A stretch of 13,663 nt of DNA from Propionibacteriaceae bacterium (GTDB lineage: Bacteria > Actinomycetota > Actinomycetes > Propionibacteriales > Propionibacteriaceae): positions 1-13,663 of the forward strand of contig JAJTCL010000040.1 of assembly GCA_021323255.1 (NCBI GenBank). Direction: 5' to 3'. Within the stretch, counting starts at the first letter, position 1. Each line of letters opens with the position of its first letter. The position numbers and the translations under genes were made by a program. Shown piece after piece: positions 1 to 6,884 of this stretch. The notes below the pieces were generated by a model, which was not told the DNA's origin, did not search any database, and saw nothing but the letters and a program-made list of their open reading frames with translations.

Positions 1-2
1 CA

Positions 3-200
3 CCACGGGAACGAACTGAGTACGGCTGGAGCGTTGTGTCCTGCCTGCCCGGTGCCATGGGAGACCCGCAGACCGCAGCCACCGGAGCCGTCATGCGTCC
101 CTCGATGCTTCGTCAGTACGCTCGCCAGGCGGGCTTCGGCACGGTCGAGGTCCTTCCGATCCACACCGACTACTGGCGCTTCTACCGACTGCTCCGGTGA
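3..200 (+). CDS. C-terminal fragment of a class I SAM-dependent methyltransferase (5' end outside window)
   Basis: This is the end of a gene that begins before the window; the reading frame is open from base 3 to a TGA at 198-200. The 65 visible residues contain SCLPGAMGDPQTA, VMRPSMLRQYARQAGF and end VLPIHTDYWRFYRLLR. The order 'change of mood in a strand, then an MRP...LR.YA..AGF helix, then a strand rich in E/V/L/P ending in WRFYRL' is typical of the last part of actinobacterial class I methyltransferases, where a helix and an antiparallel strand pair close the Rossmann-like fold. The SAM-binding motifs would lie upstream, so neither substrate nor activity can be judged. Other frames across this stretch give low-complexity Arg/Pro/Ser peptides. 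The family call is my recollection of similar tails, not a search result. Confidence 0.6.
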   Translation, partial: PRERTEYGWSVVSCLPGAMGDPQTAATGAVMRPSMLRQYARQAGFGTVEVLPIHTDYWRFYRLLR

Positions 201-1195
201 GGCCGACCCGGGTCTTTCCGGTCTAGCCAAGCCGAGCCCGGCCGCTGGGCCATCTGAGAGCGACTGCTACACCGCAGATGCGTGCGCCAGTCGTGGCGCC
301 CGGTGGGCTGCAACCATGCCTGTCCCGCAAAATCAGCTCGCGCGTGTCAGCGGTGCTGGCCCAACGAACCGCTGGAGAAGCCGCATGAGTCCACAAGGAC
401 CCACACCACGGGAGATGGACGGTCGGGATATTCGGCACGGAGGCCCCTAGTCGGTTGAGACTTTCGACCCCTCCGCTGATCTGCGTGCACGGCAGGCTGG
501 ACGGGATGGGACCGAGCGTGGTGCGTCTTTCAACTGATCCTGAAGATCCAGCCGACCTGGGGAATGACTGTCAGCCGGATGCCGTTGTGAAGACGTACGC
601 AACGACGCGCTCTGATCTGACATCTGGACGGCTTCGAGTGCCGTTTGCTACCGAGAAGGTCTCCAAACATGCCCACCGATACATCCATGCTGCCCCGGCG
701 CGCCCTCCTAGAGCGCGACGACTCGGCCACACCTCCGCGTCGAGAGTCGCTGTTGAGAACCGACCGTCGCCGCCCGGCCGCCCCGCCCCGGACGAAGCGC
801 GGCGGCGGACATTTGCTCCCTCTGCTGCTGTCTGACGAGAGCCGGCAGCCGGCTTCTGATCCCTTGCTCCTGCTCGGGCCCAATGGCGGACCGCTCTGGA
901 CCTCCCGCACCCAGTAGGAGCCGTCCGGGTTCCTGATCGTCCCTCGTCCTTTATCGTCACTGTGCCAATAGGTCGACCCTTCACCGGAACGCATTTCCCC
1001 GGGGACCGGCCTTGCAGGCGGAACCTGAGGTCGCTGATGATGGGTCGGGGAAGCGTTCAGGCGAGGAGATCTTCCTGTCAGCGCCAGTTCGGCGATGTCT
1101 GCGGGTGAATCGCCTCAGGTTCGACGTCGGTCTCGTTGTTACCAGCCGAGGGAGCTGTGCTCCCGGCTTCCCGATTGCGAAGCATGGTGAACGCG
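201..1195. other. Stretch of about 1 kb with no supportable gene
   Basis: Several open frames exist on both strands, for example 669-917 (+) and 530-994 (-). All translate to Arg/Ser/Pro/Ala-rich peptides without a recognisable fold, and they overlap one another on opposite strands, as chance frames in GC-rich DNA do. The best single candidate is ATG 669, which has AAGGT about nine bases upstream, but its product has no domain I recognise and its third codon positions are not clearly GC-biased. I see no tRNA, repeat array or insertion-sequence end. Because the next genes to the right are decayed, this may be older decayed coding sequence, but that is inference. Confidence 0.5.
1150..1164 (-). 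terminator. Possible hairpin downstream of the decayed membrane-protein gene
   Basis: GGGAGC (1150-1155) and GCTCCC (1159-1164) form a perfect 6-bp stem with a 3-base loop. It lies about 30 bases beyond the last codon of the minus-strand gene relic at 1196-1604. There is no T run after it in either direction, so it is at best a weak, actinobacterial-style hairpin terminator and may be chance. Confidence 0.2.
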
Positions 1196-1604
1196 TCACG
1201 CGGAAAGTCTTGAGTCAGGGAGATAAACCAGGGCCGCAGCCAGGAGCAGATTCGGCATGACATCGAATCCCAACGGACTGATGCCGACTAGGAACAGGAT
1301 CGCTCCAAGGATGCCGACCTTGACCCAGCCTCCCCGGCTGAGAATCAATACGCCAATGTCAGCTCAAGAATCAACATGACGATCCCGGAGGCGCGTGGGT
1401 TCGGTTCAGTCAGGAAGAGACCTATCTGCCGGTAGAAAGGGAGCAGTGCCTTCTCAGCGAATCTGACGTACCCCTCGGGATTTGTGATCACCAAGAGTCC
1501 ATGCACGACAAGCCCCATCCCGCCGAAGAATCCCCCGACGAAGAGCCGCGCCGGCTGCTGTGAGAAAGAGTGACCGGCCAGATGTCGAGCTTGGTGAATT
1601 CCAT
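1196..1604 (-). pseudogene. Relic of a small four-helix integral membrane protein, two frameshifts
   Basis: Joining three minus-strand frames gives a coherent protein of about 135 residues. It starts at ATG 1604 (MEFTKLDIWPVTLS), shifts near 1555-1565 to QQPARLFVGGFFGGMGLVV and continues to VMLILELTLAY. It then meets a TGA near 1347, and one further shift restores LILSRGGWVKVGILGAIL through NLLLAAALVYLPDSRLSA and a TGA at 1198-1196. Four hydrophobic segments are visible: ARLFVGGFFGGMGLVVHGLL, GIVMLILELTLAYLIL, VKVGILGAILFLVGISPLG and MPNLLLAAALVYLP. No fragment exceeds about 60 codons, so it is easily missed. No good ribosome binding site precedes ATG 1604. The protein resembles small hypothetical actinobacterial membrane proteins; I assign no function. 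The coherent pattern across three frames is what supports a real former gene. The first shift is equivalent to -1 or +2, the second to loss of one base. Confidence 0.6.
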
Positions 1605-1663
1605 CCCCAGGGGGTGGGCTAGTTGGCCAGTCGGCGGTGGGCTCGATGGAGGTAGCTTGGCCT

Positions 1664-2415
1664 ATGGCCGTCCGGCGATTCGTGTGGCGAACCTGCTATG
1701 AGGCATTGGCGAAACGTGTGTCGACGCCGGACTGGGCATTCATGAACTACGGCTTTGCCCCCACTGCGGTAGATGTCGACCCGCCGCCTTTGCGGTCGAG
1801 CGATGAACGGGATCGGCTGTGCATCCAGCTGTATCTGGATGCGATCGACAACTGCGATTTGCGCGGCGGCGCCTCGTACATCAGCCGCTACCTGCACCCA
1901 CGCTCCATGACGGGGATGGACTTCTCCCAGGAAGCGGTGGACCTGTGCAACCGGCACCGCCTTGCCGCCGGCTTGTCCTTCGTGTGTGGCGACGCCCAAG
2001 CAATGCCGTTCCTTGCCTCGTCCTTCGACGCCGTCGTCAATATCGAGTCCTCCCATTGTTATGAGTCCATGGACACTTTTCTCGCCGAAGTGTGCCGGGT
2101 GCTGCGACCTGGTGGCCGGTTTCTCTTCGCCGATCTGCGCAGCTTGGACGGCGTCAAAACGCTGCGGGAACAGTTCAACGCCTGCGACCTGACAGTTGAG
2201 AAGGAGACCGACATCACAGCCAACGTTCTAACCGCCCTGCAGCTGGACAATGCCCGAAGCTTGAATTGATCAACGCCATGATCCCGCGAATGTTTCACCG
2301 GCCGTTTCGTGCGTTCGCCGGCATCGCGGGAACAAGGAACTACACCGGGCTCGAGAGCGGGAGACTGCGCTACCTCAGCGCACGGCTGGCAAGGAGCAGC
2401 CCAGCAGATGCCTAA
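1664..2415 (+). pseudogene. Rv2952-like SAM-dependent methyltransferase, motif I deleted and C-terminus frameshifted
   Basis: The product resembles mycobacterial Rv2952-type (phenol)phthiotriolone methyltransferases. Visible features are SYISRYLHPRSMTGMDFS (strand 2 with its acidic residue), FVCGDAQAMPF (motif II region), FDAVVNIESSHCYESM (motif III, highly typical of the family) and VCRVLRPGGRFLFADLR. Two lesions stand out. At codons 66-70 the chain runs LRGGA directly into SYIS, so the glycine-rich SAM-binding loop (normally near LEVGCGRGG) is absent by an in-frame loss of about 11 codons. Near 2257 one base is missing (CGA AGC TTG AAT TGA). Restoring it continues the frame as KLELINAMIPRMFHRPF, through FAGIAGTRNYTGLESGRLRY, to TAA at 2413-2415. 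ATG 1664 is chosen because GGAGGT lies ten bases upstream; GTG 1637 and ATG 1646 are in-frame alternatives. Without motif I the protein should not bind SAM. The substrate is unknown; a lipid or polyketide is suggested only by the family. Confidence 0.8.
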
Positions 2416-2434
2416 CTGCCCATGCCCCCCAAGG

Positions 2435-3832
2435 TCAGGCGCCGTCGGAGGGGTCCGCTGGCGGGATGTTGTGGTTGAGGCGGAAGAGGTTGTCCGGGTC
2501 GTAGCGGCGCTTCAGGTTGCGGAGCCGATCCCAGGTGCGGCCCGGGTAGGCAGCACGGACCGTCTCCCCGTGCTCCTCGCCCAGGAATCCCACATAGCCG
2601 CCCGCGTCGTCCTTGCCGAGTGAGTCGGCGACACCGGCGACCCACGCGTCGTGGGTGGCAGCCTCGGCCGGATCCGTATACATCGCCGCGATGTTCACAA
2701 ACAGCCTGCGGTCGCGGTGGCCGAAGGCGGTGGTGTCGCTCGGGACCCGCGCCAGCGCGCCGCCGAGCACCCGCAGCTGGACGGCCTTCATCATCGCCGT
2801 CGACTGGTGAAGCTGCTCCAGGATCGTCCCAGCGTCCGCCGGTGCGAGGGCATCGGCGAAGAAGTTGGTACCGGCCATGAAGGGGACCGGCGGCCCCTCA
2901 CCTTCGTAAATCTCCGGGTAGCGCATCGGCCGCACCATGTCGGCGTACGGCCTGCCGAGCGCCCGGAACGGCGCCAGCACCCGCTCGGCCTGATCAACCG
3001 CGCCGATGTCGGCTAGCAGCGCTAGCAGCACCGGCTTGCCGTACGCCTCCTCGGGAATGAAAGGCATCGGCGGCGCCAGCATGACATTGGCAATCGTCGA
3101 GAGTTCCTCTGGGGCTGCTTCGGCCGCCTCGATAAAGCCAGTGATCACCTCGGGGGTGGCCGGCAGGATCAGTAGCCCGCCGACAATCTCCGAGATCTCG
3201 TGCAACCGCAGCTGGAGGCGGGTCGCAACGCCAAAATTGCCTCCGCCCCCGCGGACCGCCCAGAAGAGGTCCGGCTCGCTCTCCTCGCTCGCCTGTACTA
3301 TCTCGCCGTTGGCGGTGACCACCTCAGCCGCCAGCAGATCATCGATCGTCAGCCCGTACTTCCGTACCAGGAAGCCGATTCCACCCGCAAGGGTGATCCC
3401 GCCAATCCCGACCGAGCCAGTGTCGCCCAAGCCCGTGGCACGCCCCCGCTCACCGACTGCGCTGGTGTACTCGCCCGCCGTGATCCCGGTCTCAACCCAG
3501 GCGGTCTTTGCGTCGGCGGCAATGTCGAGTCCGCGCATGCCAGAGAGGTCGATCACGATCCCGCCGTCGCTGGTCCCGTAGCCCGCACGGCTGTGGCCGC
3601 CACTCCGGACGGCTAGCTCGAGGCCGCTCTCGCGGGCGAGCGTGACCACGCGAGCGACGTCAACCGCACCTGCGACCCGCGCCACCGCGGCCGGCCGGCG
3701 ATCGACGCCTTTGAAGAAGACCTGGCGTGCCTCGTTGTATGCGGCATCTTCTGGTCCGATCACCTCGCCCTTGAGGTCGGAGCGGAGATCGGAAATCGAG
3801 ATGTGCTGGGAGTGCTGCGGCGTTGACGACAC
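2435..3832 (-). CDS. FAD-binding oxidoreductase of the PCMH/berberine-bridge-enzyme family
   Basis: This intact 465-residue flavoprotein has the usual family length. The N-terminal PCMH FAD domain shows RSGGHS (residues 76-81), whose His80 is the expected site of covalent 8-alpha-histidyl FAD attachment. It continues with GLGDTGSVGIGGITLAGG (134-151), GLTIDD (160-165) and RGGGGNFGV (194-202). The chain ends with the BBE signature YDPDNLFRLNHNIPP. The second covalent link of bicovalent members is a Cys in the segment around 137-141. Here that segment is GDTGS, and I see no cysteine anywhere in the protein, so attachment is at most mono-covalent. Such enzymes oxidise sugars, alkaloids, polyketides or other alcohols with oxygen; the substrate cannot be told here. 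It is cytosolic, with no signal peptide. The GTG start at 3832 is supported by AAAGGAG seven bases upstream. It ends 20 bases from the convergent methyltransferase relic and is divergent from the YCII-like gene. Confidence 0.92.
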   Translation of the reverse strand: MSSTPQHSQHISISDLRSDLKGEVIGPEDAAYNEARQVFFKGVDRRPAAVARVAGAVDVARVVTLARESGLELAVRSGGHSRAGYGTSDGGIVIDLSGMRGLDIAADAKTAWVETGITAGEYTSAVGERGRATGLGDTGSVGIGGITLAGGIGFLVRKYGLTIDDLLAAEVVTANGEIVQASEESEPDLFWAVRGGGGNFGVATRLQLRLHEISEIVGGLLILPATPEVITGFIEAAEAAPEELSTIANVMLAPPMPFIPEEAYGKPVLLALLADIGAVDQAERVLAPFRALGRPYADMVRPMRYPEIYEGEGPPVPFMAGTNFFADALAPADAGTILEQLHQSTAMMKAVQLRVLGGALARVPSDTTAFGHRDRRLFVNIAAMYTDPAEAATHDAWVAGVADSLGKDDAGGYVGFLGEEHGETVRAAYPGRTWDRLRNLKRRYDPDNLFRLNHNIPPADPSDGA

Positions 3833-3854
3833 GGCGACTCCTTTCTTCGTCTAG

Positions 3855-3887
3855 GGGCCGACTCTCGGAATTGACCATATTCGGCCC
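3855..3887. promoter_or_regulatory. Inverted repeat upstream of the FAD oxidoreductase, candidate operator
   Basis: GGGCCGA (3855-3861) and its exact complement TCGGCCC (3881-3887) are separated by a 19-base, AT-richer spacer. The repeat sits 23-55 bases before the GTG start of the minus-strand oxidoreductase, inside the 203-base divergent gap. Centre-to-centre spacing of 26 bases is more than the roughly two helical turns usual for one dimeric repressor, so a hairpin in the leader RNA is an alternative. No regulator gene is adjacent. I could not identify convincing -35/-10 hexamers here. Confidence 0.35.
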
Positions 3888-4035
3888 AAGAACTCACCGG
3901 TCGGGGTGGCGCGGATCACCGGCGACGTTCCGCGAGCGCACGTCATGGGTACAAACGGGGTGCGCAGGTTACTTGAGCGCTGCGGAAGCCGATCGGCGGT
4001 CAATCCGCATGCGCCGTCCGTATCACACTTTCCAC

Positions 4036-4329
4036 ATGGGTTACTACCTGTTGGAGTACGCACTGATTGACGACTATCTGGCGCGGCGCGCCGGCTTCCG
4101 GGAGGCGCATCTAGCGCTGGCCAGGGAAGCCCATCGCCGTGGGGACCTGATCCTTGCGGGTGCCCTTGCCGAACCGCCCGATCGAGCGGTTCTGGTTTGG
4201 CGGACGGACGATCCCTCCGTTGTTGAGCGCTTCATTGACGATGATCCTTATGTTCACCATGGCTTGGTCACCTCCTGGACCATCCGACCCTGGACTGTCG
4301 TCGTAGGCGAGGGAACTGGACAAAGTTGA
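4036..4329 (+). CDS. YCII-related (YciI-like) protein
   Basis: This small 97-residue protein of the YCII/YciI fold (a dimeric alpha-beta barrel related to muconolactone isomerase) starts MGYYLLEYALIDDYLARR. It has the family pattern of a tyrosine-rich first strand, a conserved His (H25 in FREAHLALA), the GDLILAGALAEPPD turn, DDPSVVERFIDDDPYV and a final strand WTIRPWTVVV. Family functions are poorly known: small-molecule enzymes, or domains accompanying sigma factors and dehydrogenases. The open frame extends back to 3823, but that extension is Arg-rich and unlike the family. ATG 4036 gives the usual length; ATG 4009 is the only close alternative. No clear ribosome binding site precedes either, so a leaderless transcript is possible. 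It is divergent from the FAD oxidoreductase and convergent with the Imm-5-like gene. Confidence 0.8.
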   Translation: MGYYLLEYALIDDYLARRAGFREAHLALAREAHRRGDLILAGALAEPPDRAVLVWRTDDPSVVERFIDDDPYVHHGLVTSWTIRPWTVVVGEGTGQS

Positions 4330-4423
4330 GGCTTGGCCATGCAGGTCGTCCCTCATCGCGCGGGGATGCCCGAAGCACGACACAGTGCACGCCCGAAAGA
4401 CCAGAACTTTGTCTCCAGGCTCC

Positions 4424-4945
4424 TCAGCAGGCGAATACGTTCCAGCAGATGTCGTTGCGCTGTCGCTGATCGTCGACGACGAGGTCGCGGATCGCATCGG
4501 GCAGTTGCCTGCGCTGCCAGTAGCACTCCCGAAGGGCGGCCTGGTCACCCTCATTCTCATGCGCTGAACGCGTTGCCCTGATCGCATAGGCCGCAGCTCC
4601 GAGTTCGTGAGCAGCCACATGCGGAACGGCGGCGGCCTGCCCCGCGGAAAGTGCAGCGAACTTCGCGGCGCCGGAGACCTCGCGTGCAGCGGCATTCGAC
4701 GTGAAGGCTGCTTTGCGCGCCTCACTCATCTTCACCTCGCCGCGAACCCAAGCCCGCGCTGCCTCTATCGCCCGACGGGGTCGACCGTCGTCAGGTCGGA
4801 CCTGCTCGAAGTAATGAAGCACATGCTCTGTGCAGTCGGCTGCCCAAAGGGCCAAGAGCTGGTGGTCGCTATCCGACAAAGTGCCACCGCGACGCACGGT
4901 AATGAGTCGCGGATCACGCTTCGCCGGCAGGATTACGCGCGCCAC
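4424..4945 (-). CDS. Imm-5-like putative immunity protein (helical, function unproven)
   Basis: This all-helical cytosolic protein of 173 residues matches the family usually labelled putative immunity protein (Imm-5-like). Similar proteins are often mislabelled as SbcC-like. Characteristic pieces are RRGGTLSDSDHQLLALWAAD near the N-terminus, the RPRRAIEAARAWVRGE helix, repeated Ala-rich helices (AALSAGQAAAVPHVAAHELGAAAYAIRATR), and the C-terminal WQRRQLPDAIRDLV followed by DDQRQRNDICWNVF. The GTG start at 4945 has a strong GGAGG five bases upstream. An open frame of 68 codons ends immediately before it (TGA at 4948-4946) but has no recognisable content. No polymorphic toxin, secretion gene or other immunity gene is visible nearby, so the immunity role is a family label only. 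It is convergent with the YCII-like gene, with 94 bases between them and no hairpin seen. Confidence 0.75.
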   Translation of the reverse strand: MARVILPAKRDPRLITVRRGGTLSDSDHQLLALWAADCTEHVLHYFEQVRPDDGRPRRAIEAARAWVRGEVKMSEARKAAFTSNAAAREVSGAAKFAALSAGQAAAVPHVAAHELGAAAYAIRATRSAHENEGDQAALRECYWQRRQLPDAIRDLVVDDQRQRNDICWNVFAC

Positions 4946-5190
4946 TCACGCCTCCGACAAGATGGTGTGCTTCCGAAGGTTCATCGTCTCACGAGCGGTC
5001 GCCTTCGGATTTACGCGTTGCGACGCCTGGTGACGAATGCCCTTACGACGCCGCCCAGCCAGCCGCAGCGGCCCGCTCGCGGGGTTCCATGTATGGCACA
5101 CGCTCCCGCGGGAACGCGTCTGAGTAGCCGGTTCGCTTGCGATCCAGCTCACAGCCCTTGGGGAATCGCCCTAGAGAACGGATATGAACT

Positions 5191-5208
5191 GCCCACTTGC
5201 CAGTGGGT
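5191..5208 (-). terminator. Candidate terminator after the aldo/keto reductase
   Basis: CCCACT (5192-5197) and AGTGGG (5202-5207) form a 6-bp stem with a 4-base loop, extendable by a G-T pair. It lies 25 bases beyond the stop of the minus-strand reductase gene. Read on the minus strand it is followed by AGTTCATATC, which has few T residues, so an intrinsic terminator is plausible but weak. Confidence 0.35.
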
Positions 5209-5232
5209 GAGCCCAGTGACTTCCCAGGAGGG

Positions 5233-6225
5233 TCAGGCAGCGGCGACCAGTGCGTCGATACGAGCGACCTGCGCCGATGTCAACGGCCCGTGGGCAACCG
5301 CGCCGGCCTGTTCCCTGGCCTGTTCAGGTGTCCTGATACCGCCGAGCGCGATCGCCCTATGTGAGCGTGCCCAGACATATGCCAGCGCACCCTGAACCAG
5401 GGTGCGTCCGTCGGTACAAAGTTCTTCGCGAATCTCAGCCAGTCGTTGCCGCCACCGCGGCATGCCGGCCTCGGTGAAGTAGTCCCAATATGGCGTCTCC
5501 CGGCGGACATCACCGGGTGCCAGCTGGTCGCGCGAACGATATTTGCCGGACAGGAACCCCATCGCGAGCGGGCTACGAGCAAGTACGGCAAGATCGTGGG
5601 CCTCGCAGCGCGCCAGCGCATCGTCGTTCGCGCCGAAGACGTTCAGCTGCTGCTGCACCGCGACGCATCCAGCCCCTGCGGCGAAGACATCGATGACATC
5701 GGGGGCCTCGTTGGCCGTCCCGTAGCTGCGGATCTTCCCTTCAGCGGCGAGTTGGTCGAAAACCTCAACCACGGTCGGCGCCTGGTCCGCAGTGACCTCG
5801 CCCGGGTGCAGCTGGTACAGGTCGATGTGGTCGGTCCTCAGCCTACGCAGGCTTGCCTCGCAGGCCCGCCGAATGTAGGCCGGGGTTACGTCGATGCCAT
5901 TACCCCTGCGCGTGGCCTCGTTGAAGACCAGCCCCACCTTGGTCGCAATAACCACCTCGTCGCGGAACGATGCGACCGCCTTCCCGAGAACGCGTTCAGC
6001 ATGGCCACAGCCGTAGGCATCGGCCGTGTCAAACAGCCGTACGCCACCTTCGTACGCGGCGCGAACAGCGGCGATCGACACTTCATCGTCGACCTCACCC
6101 CAACCGGCGGGGGCGCCCGCAAACTCCCAGGGGCCACCCAGCGCCCACGTGCCGGCGCCGAGAGCAGTGACCTGCCACTGACCGACAGTCCGGATAGCCT
6201 CTGCGGACGCTGCTGGATTGCTCAT
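5233..6225 (-). CDS. Aldo/keto reductase, NAD(P)H-dependent
   Basis: This complete 330-residue protein is a (beta/alpha)8-barrel aldo/keto reductase that would reduce an aldehyde or ketone, or oxidise a sugar alcohol or lactol. The catalytic tetrad is readable: Asp66 and Tyr71 in LFDTADAYG, Lys96 in VVIATKVG, and His140 in IDLYQLHPGEV. The start of the barrel shows LGAGTWALGGPWEF, and the cofactor-binding end shows LGGIRTPEQARE, where Arg and Gln contact the nucleotide phosphate in relatives. SPLAMGFLSGKY is the usual strand-7 signature of the larger bacterial AKRs. ATG 6225 is preferred because AAGGTGG stands a few bases upstream and the protein then begins at the usual place; the frame is open back to 6270. 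It lies 75 bases downstream of a decayed membrane-protein cassette on the same strand. The substrate is unknown; neighbouring dehydrogenases suggest carbohydrate or polyol chemistry. Confidence 0.92.
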   Translation of the reverse strand: MSNPAASAEAIRTVGQWQVTALGAGTWALGGPWEFAGAPAGWGEVDDEVSIAAVRAAYEGGVRLFDTADAYGCGHAERVLGKAVASFRDEVVIATKVGLVFNEATRRGNGIDVTPAYIRRACEASLRRLRTDHIDLYQLHPGEVTADQAPTVVEVFDQLAAEGKIRSYGTANEAPDVIDVFAAGAGCVAVQQQLNVFGANDDALARCEAHDLAVLARSPLAMGFLSGKYRSRDQLAPGDVRRETPYWDYFTEAGMPRWRQRLAEIREELCTDGRTLVQGALAYVWARSHRAIALGGIRTPEQAREQAGAVAHGPLTSAQVARIDALVAAA

Positions 6226-6300
6226 TTGCCACCTTCGAAGTCGGTCGTGGACCGGCCAGATCCTGCACACCTTGGCGCAAGACGGCTGTGTGACGCCAGG

Positions 6301-6884
6301 CTACGAGCCCGGCTTTGCAAAGTGTGCGTTAGTCGTGGACTGTCGCCGGCGGCTGCTCAGGGTGTAGCCAGCGATCGCGCCGAGCATCGCCATGCCGGCG
6401 ACGGCATCGATTGAGCCGGTCCAGCCGGGCTTGATGGCCATCGTCCACAGGATGCCGAGGGCGCCCGCGTCTGGTGCAGCGACCGACACCCATACTGCGG
6501 GCGCGGCGATGAACTCGCTGAGACGCCGTGGTATGGGCCCGTCTTTGGTGGCGGGAAGTTCTGCCGATTGTTGCGAAATACCGGCCTTGCACGCTGCCAC
6601 CGATTCCGCCCATGACGATTACACCAGCGATTACGACTACCACCCAGGGCGTGGTGAAGGCCAGGAGTCGGCCGCCATGAATAGCCCGCTTCCCAGCACC
6701 GTCAACAAGGCGACCGGAAAAGCGGGGCTGCCGTGCGGGTCCGGTCGACCCAGAGCCGAACGTGTCGGACATTCCCTGCCTGCCGTAGACGGGCCCTGGC
6801 GGTCTCGACGAGCACAATCGCGGCGAAGAGGGTGACCACTCCCGGCAGGTGGGTGAACAGGGCGAGCTCGTAGGCGGTCATCAC
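6301..6884 (-). pseudogene. Integral membrane protein (DUF2269-like?), three frameshifts
   Basis: Reading four minus-strand segments in turn gives one continuous membrane protein of about 190 residues. The order is MTAYELALFTHLPGVVTLF with HVRLWVDRTRTAAPLF; then FPVALLTVLGSGLFMAADSW; then FTTPWVVVVIAGVIVMGGIG with SVQGRYFATIG; then DGPIPRRLSEFIAAPAVWVS, ILWTMAIKPGWTGSID and MAMLGAIAGYTLSSRR. Frame changes fall near 6717 and 6660 (each equal to loss of one base, both in short C runs) and in 6540-6575 (gain of one or loss of two). As it stands translation stops at about residue 60. Four to five transmembrane helices would have existed. The start (GTG 6884 or ATG 6881) overlaps the stop of the preceding gene as TGATG, a translational-coupling arrangement. 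The resemblance to DUF2269-type proteins is a guess from the N-terminus; no function can be given. Confidence 0.75.

Noticed and set aside
34..450. Long open frame on the plus strand over the left edge
   Set aside because: It translates to an Arg/Ser/Pro-rich peptide, while the frame starting at base 3 gives a recognisable methyltransferase C-terminus ending at 200.
669..917. Plus-strand frame with ATG 669 and AAGGT upstream
   Set aside because: The Arg/Pro/Leu-rich product has no domain, and the codon third-position GC is not above the background; kept only as a possibility in the empty-region note.
530..994. Minus-strand open frame beginning MRSGEGSTYWHSDDKG
   Set aside because: The first 35 residues look protein-like, but the rest is Arg/Ser repetitive, no family is recognisable and it overlaps an equally plausible plus-strand frame.
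3006..3581. Long plus-strand open frame of 191 codons
   Set aside because: It is the antisense shadow of the FAD oxidoreductase; the Ser/Pro-rich composition is typical of the complement of a GC-rich gene.
5104..5113. Perfect palindrome TCCCGCGGGA
   Set aside because: A 10-base GC palindrome is common by chance in such DNA, and it is about 160 bases from the nearest start codon.
4946..5152. 68-codon minus-strand frame ending exactly before the Imm-5-like start
   Set aside because: The Arg/Ser/Thr-rich peptide has no family, and the Imm-5-like gene has its own strong GTG with GGAGG; adjacency alone is not enough.
5446..6414. Plus-strand open frame of 322 codons
   Set aside because: It lies antisense to the aldo/keto reductase, which has a complete catalytic tetrad; the long opposite frame is a GC-content effect.
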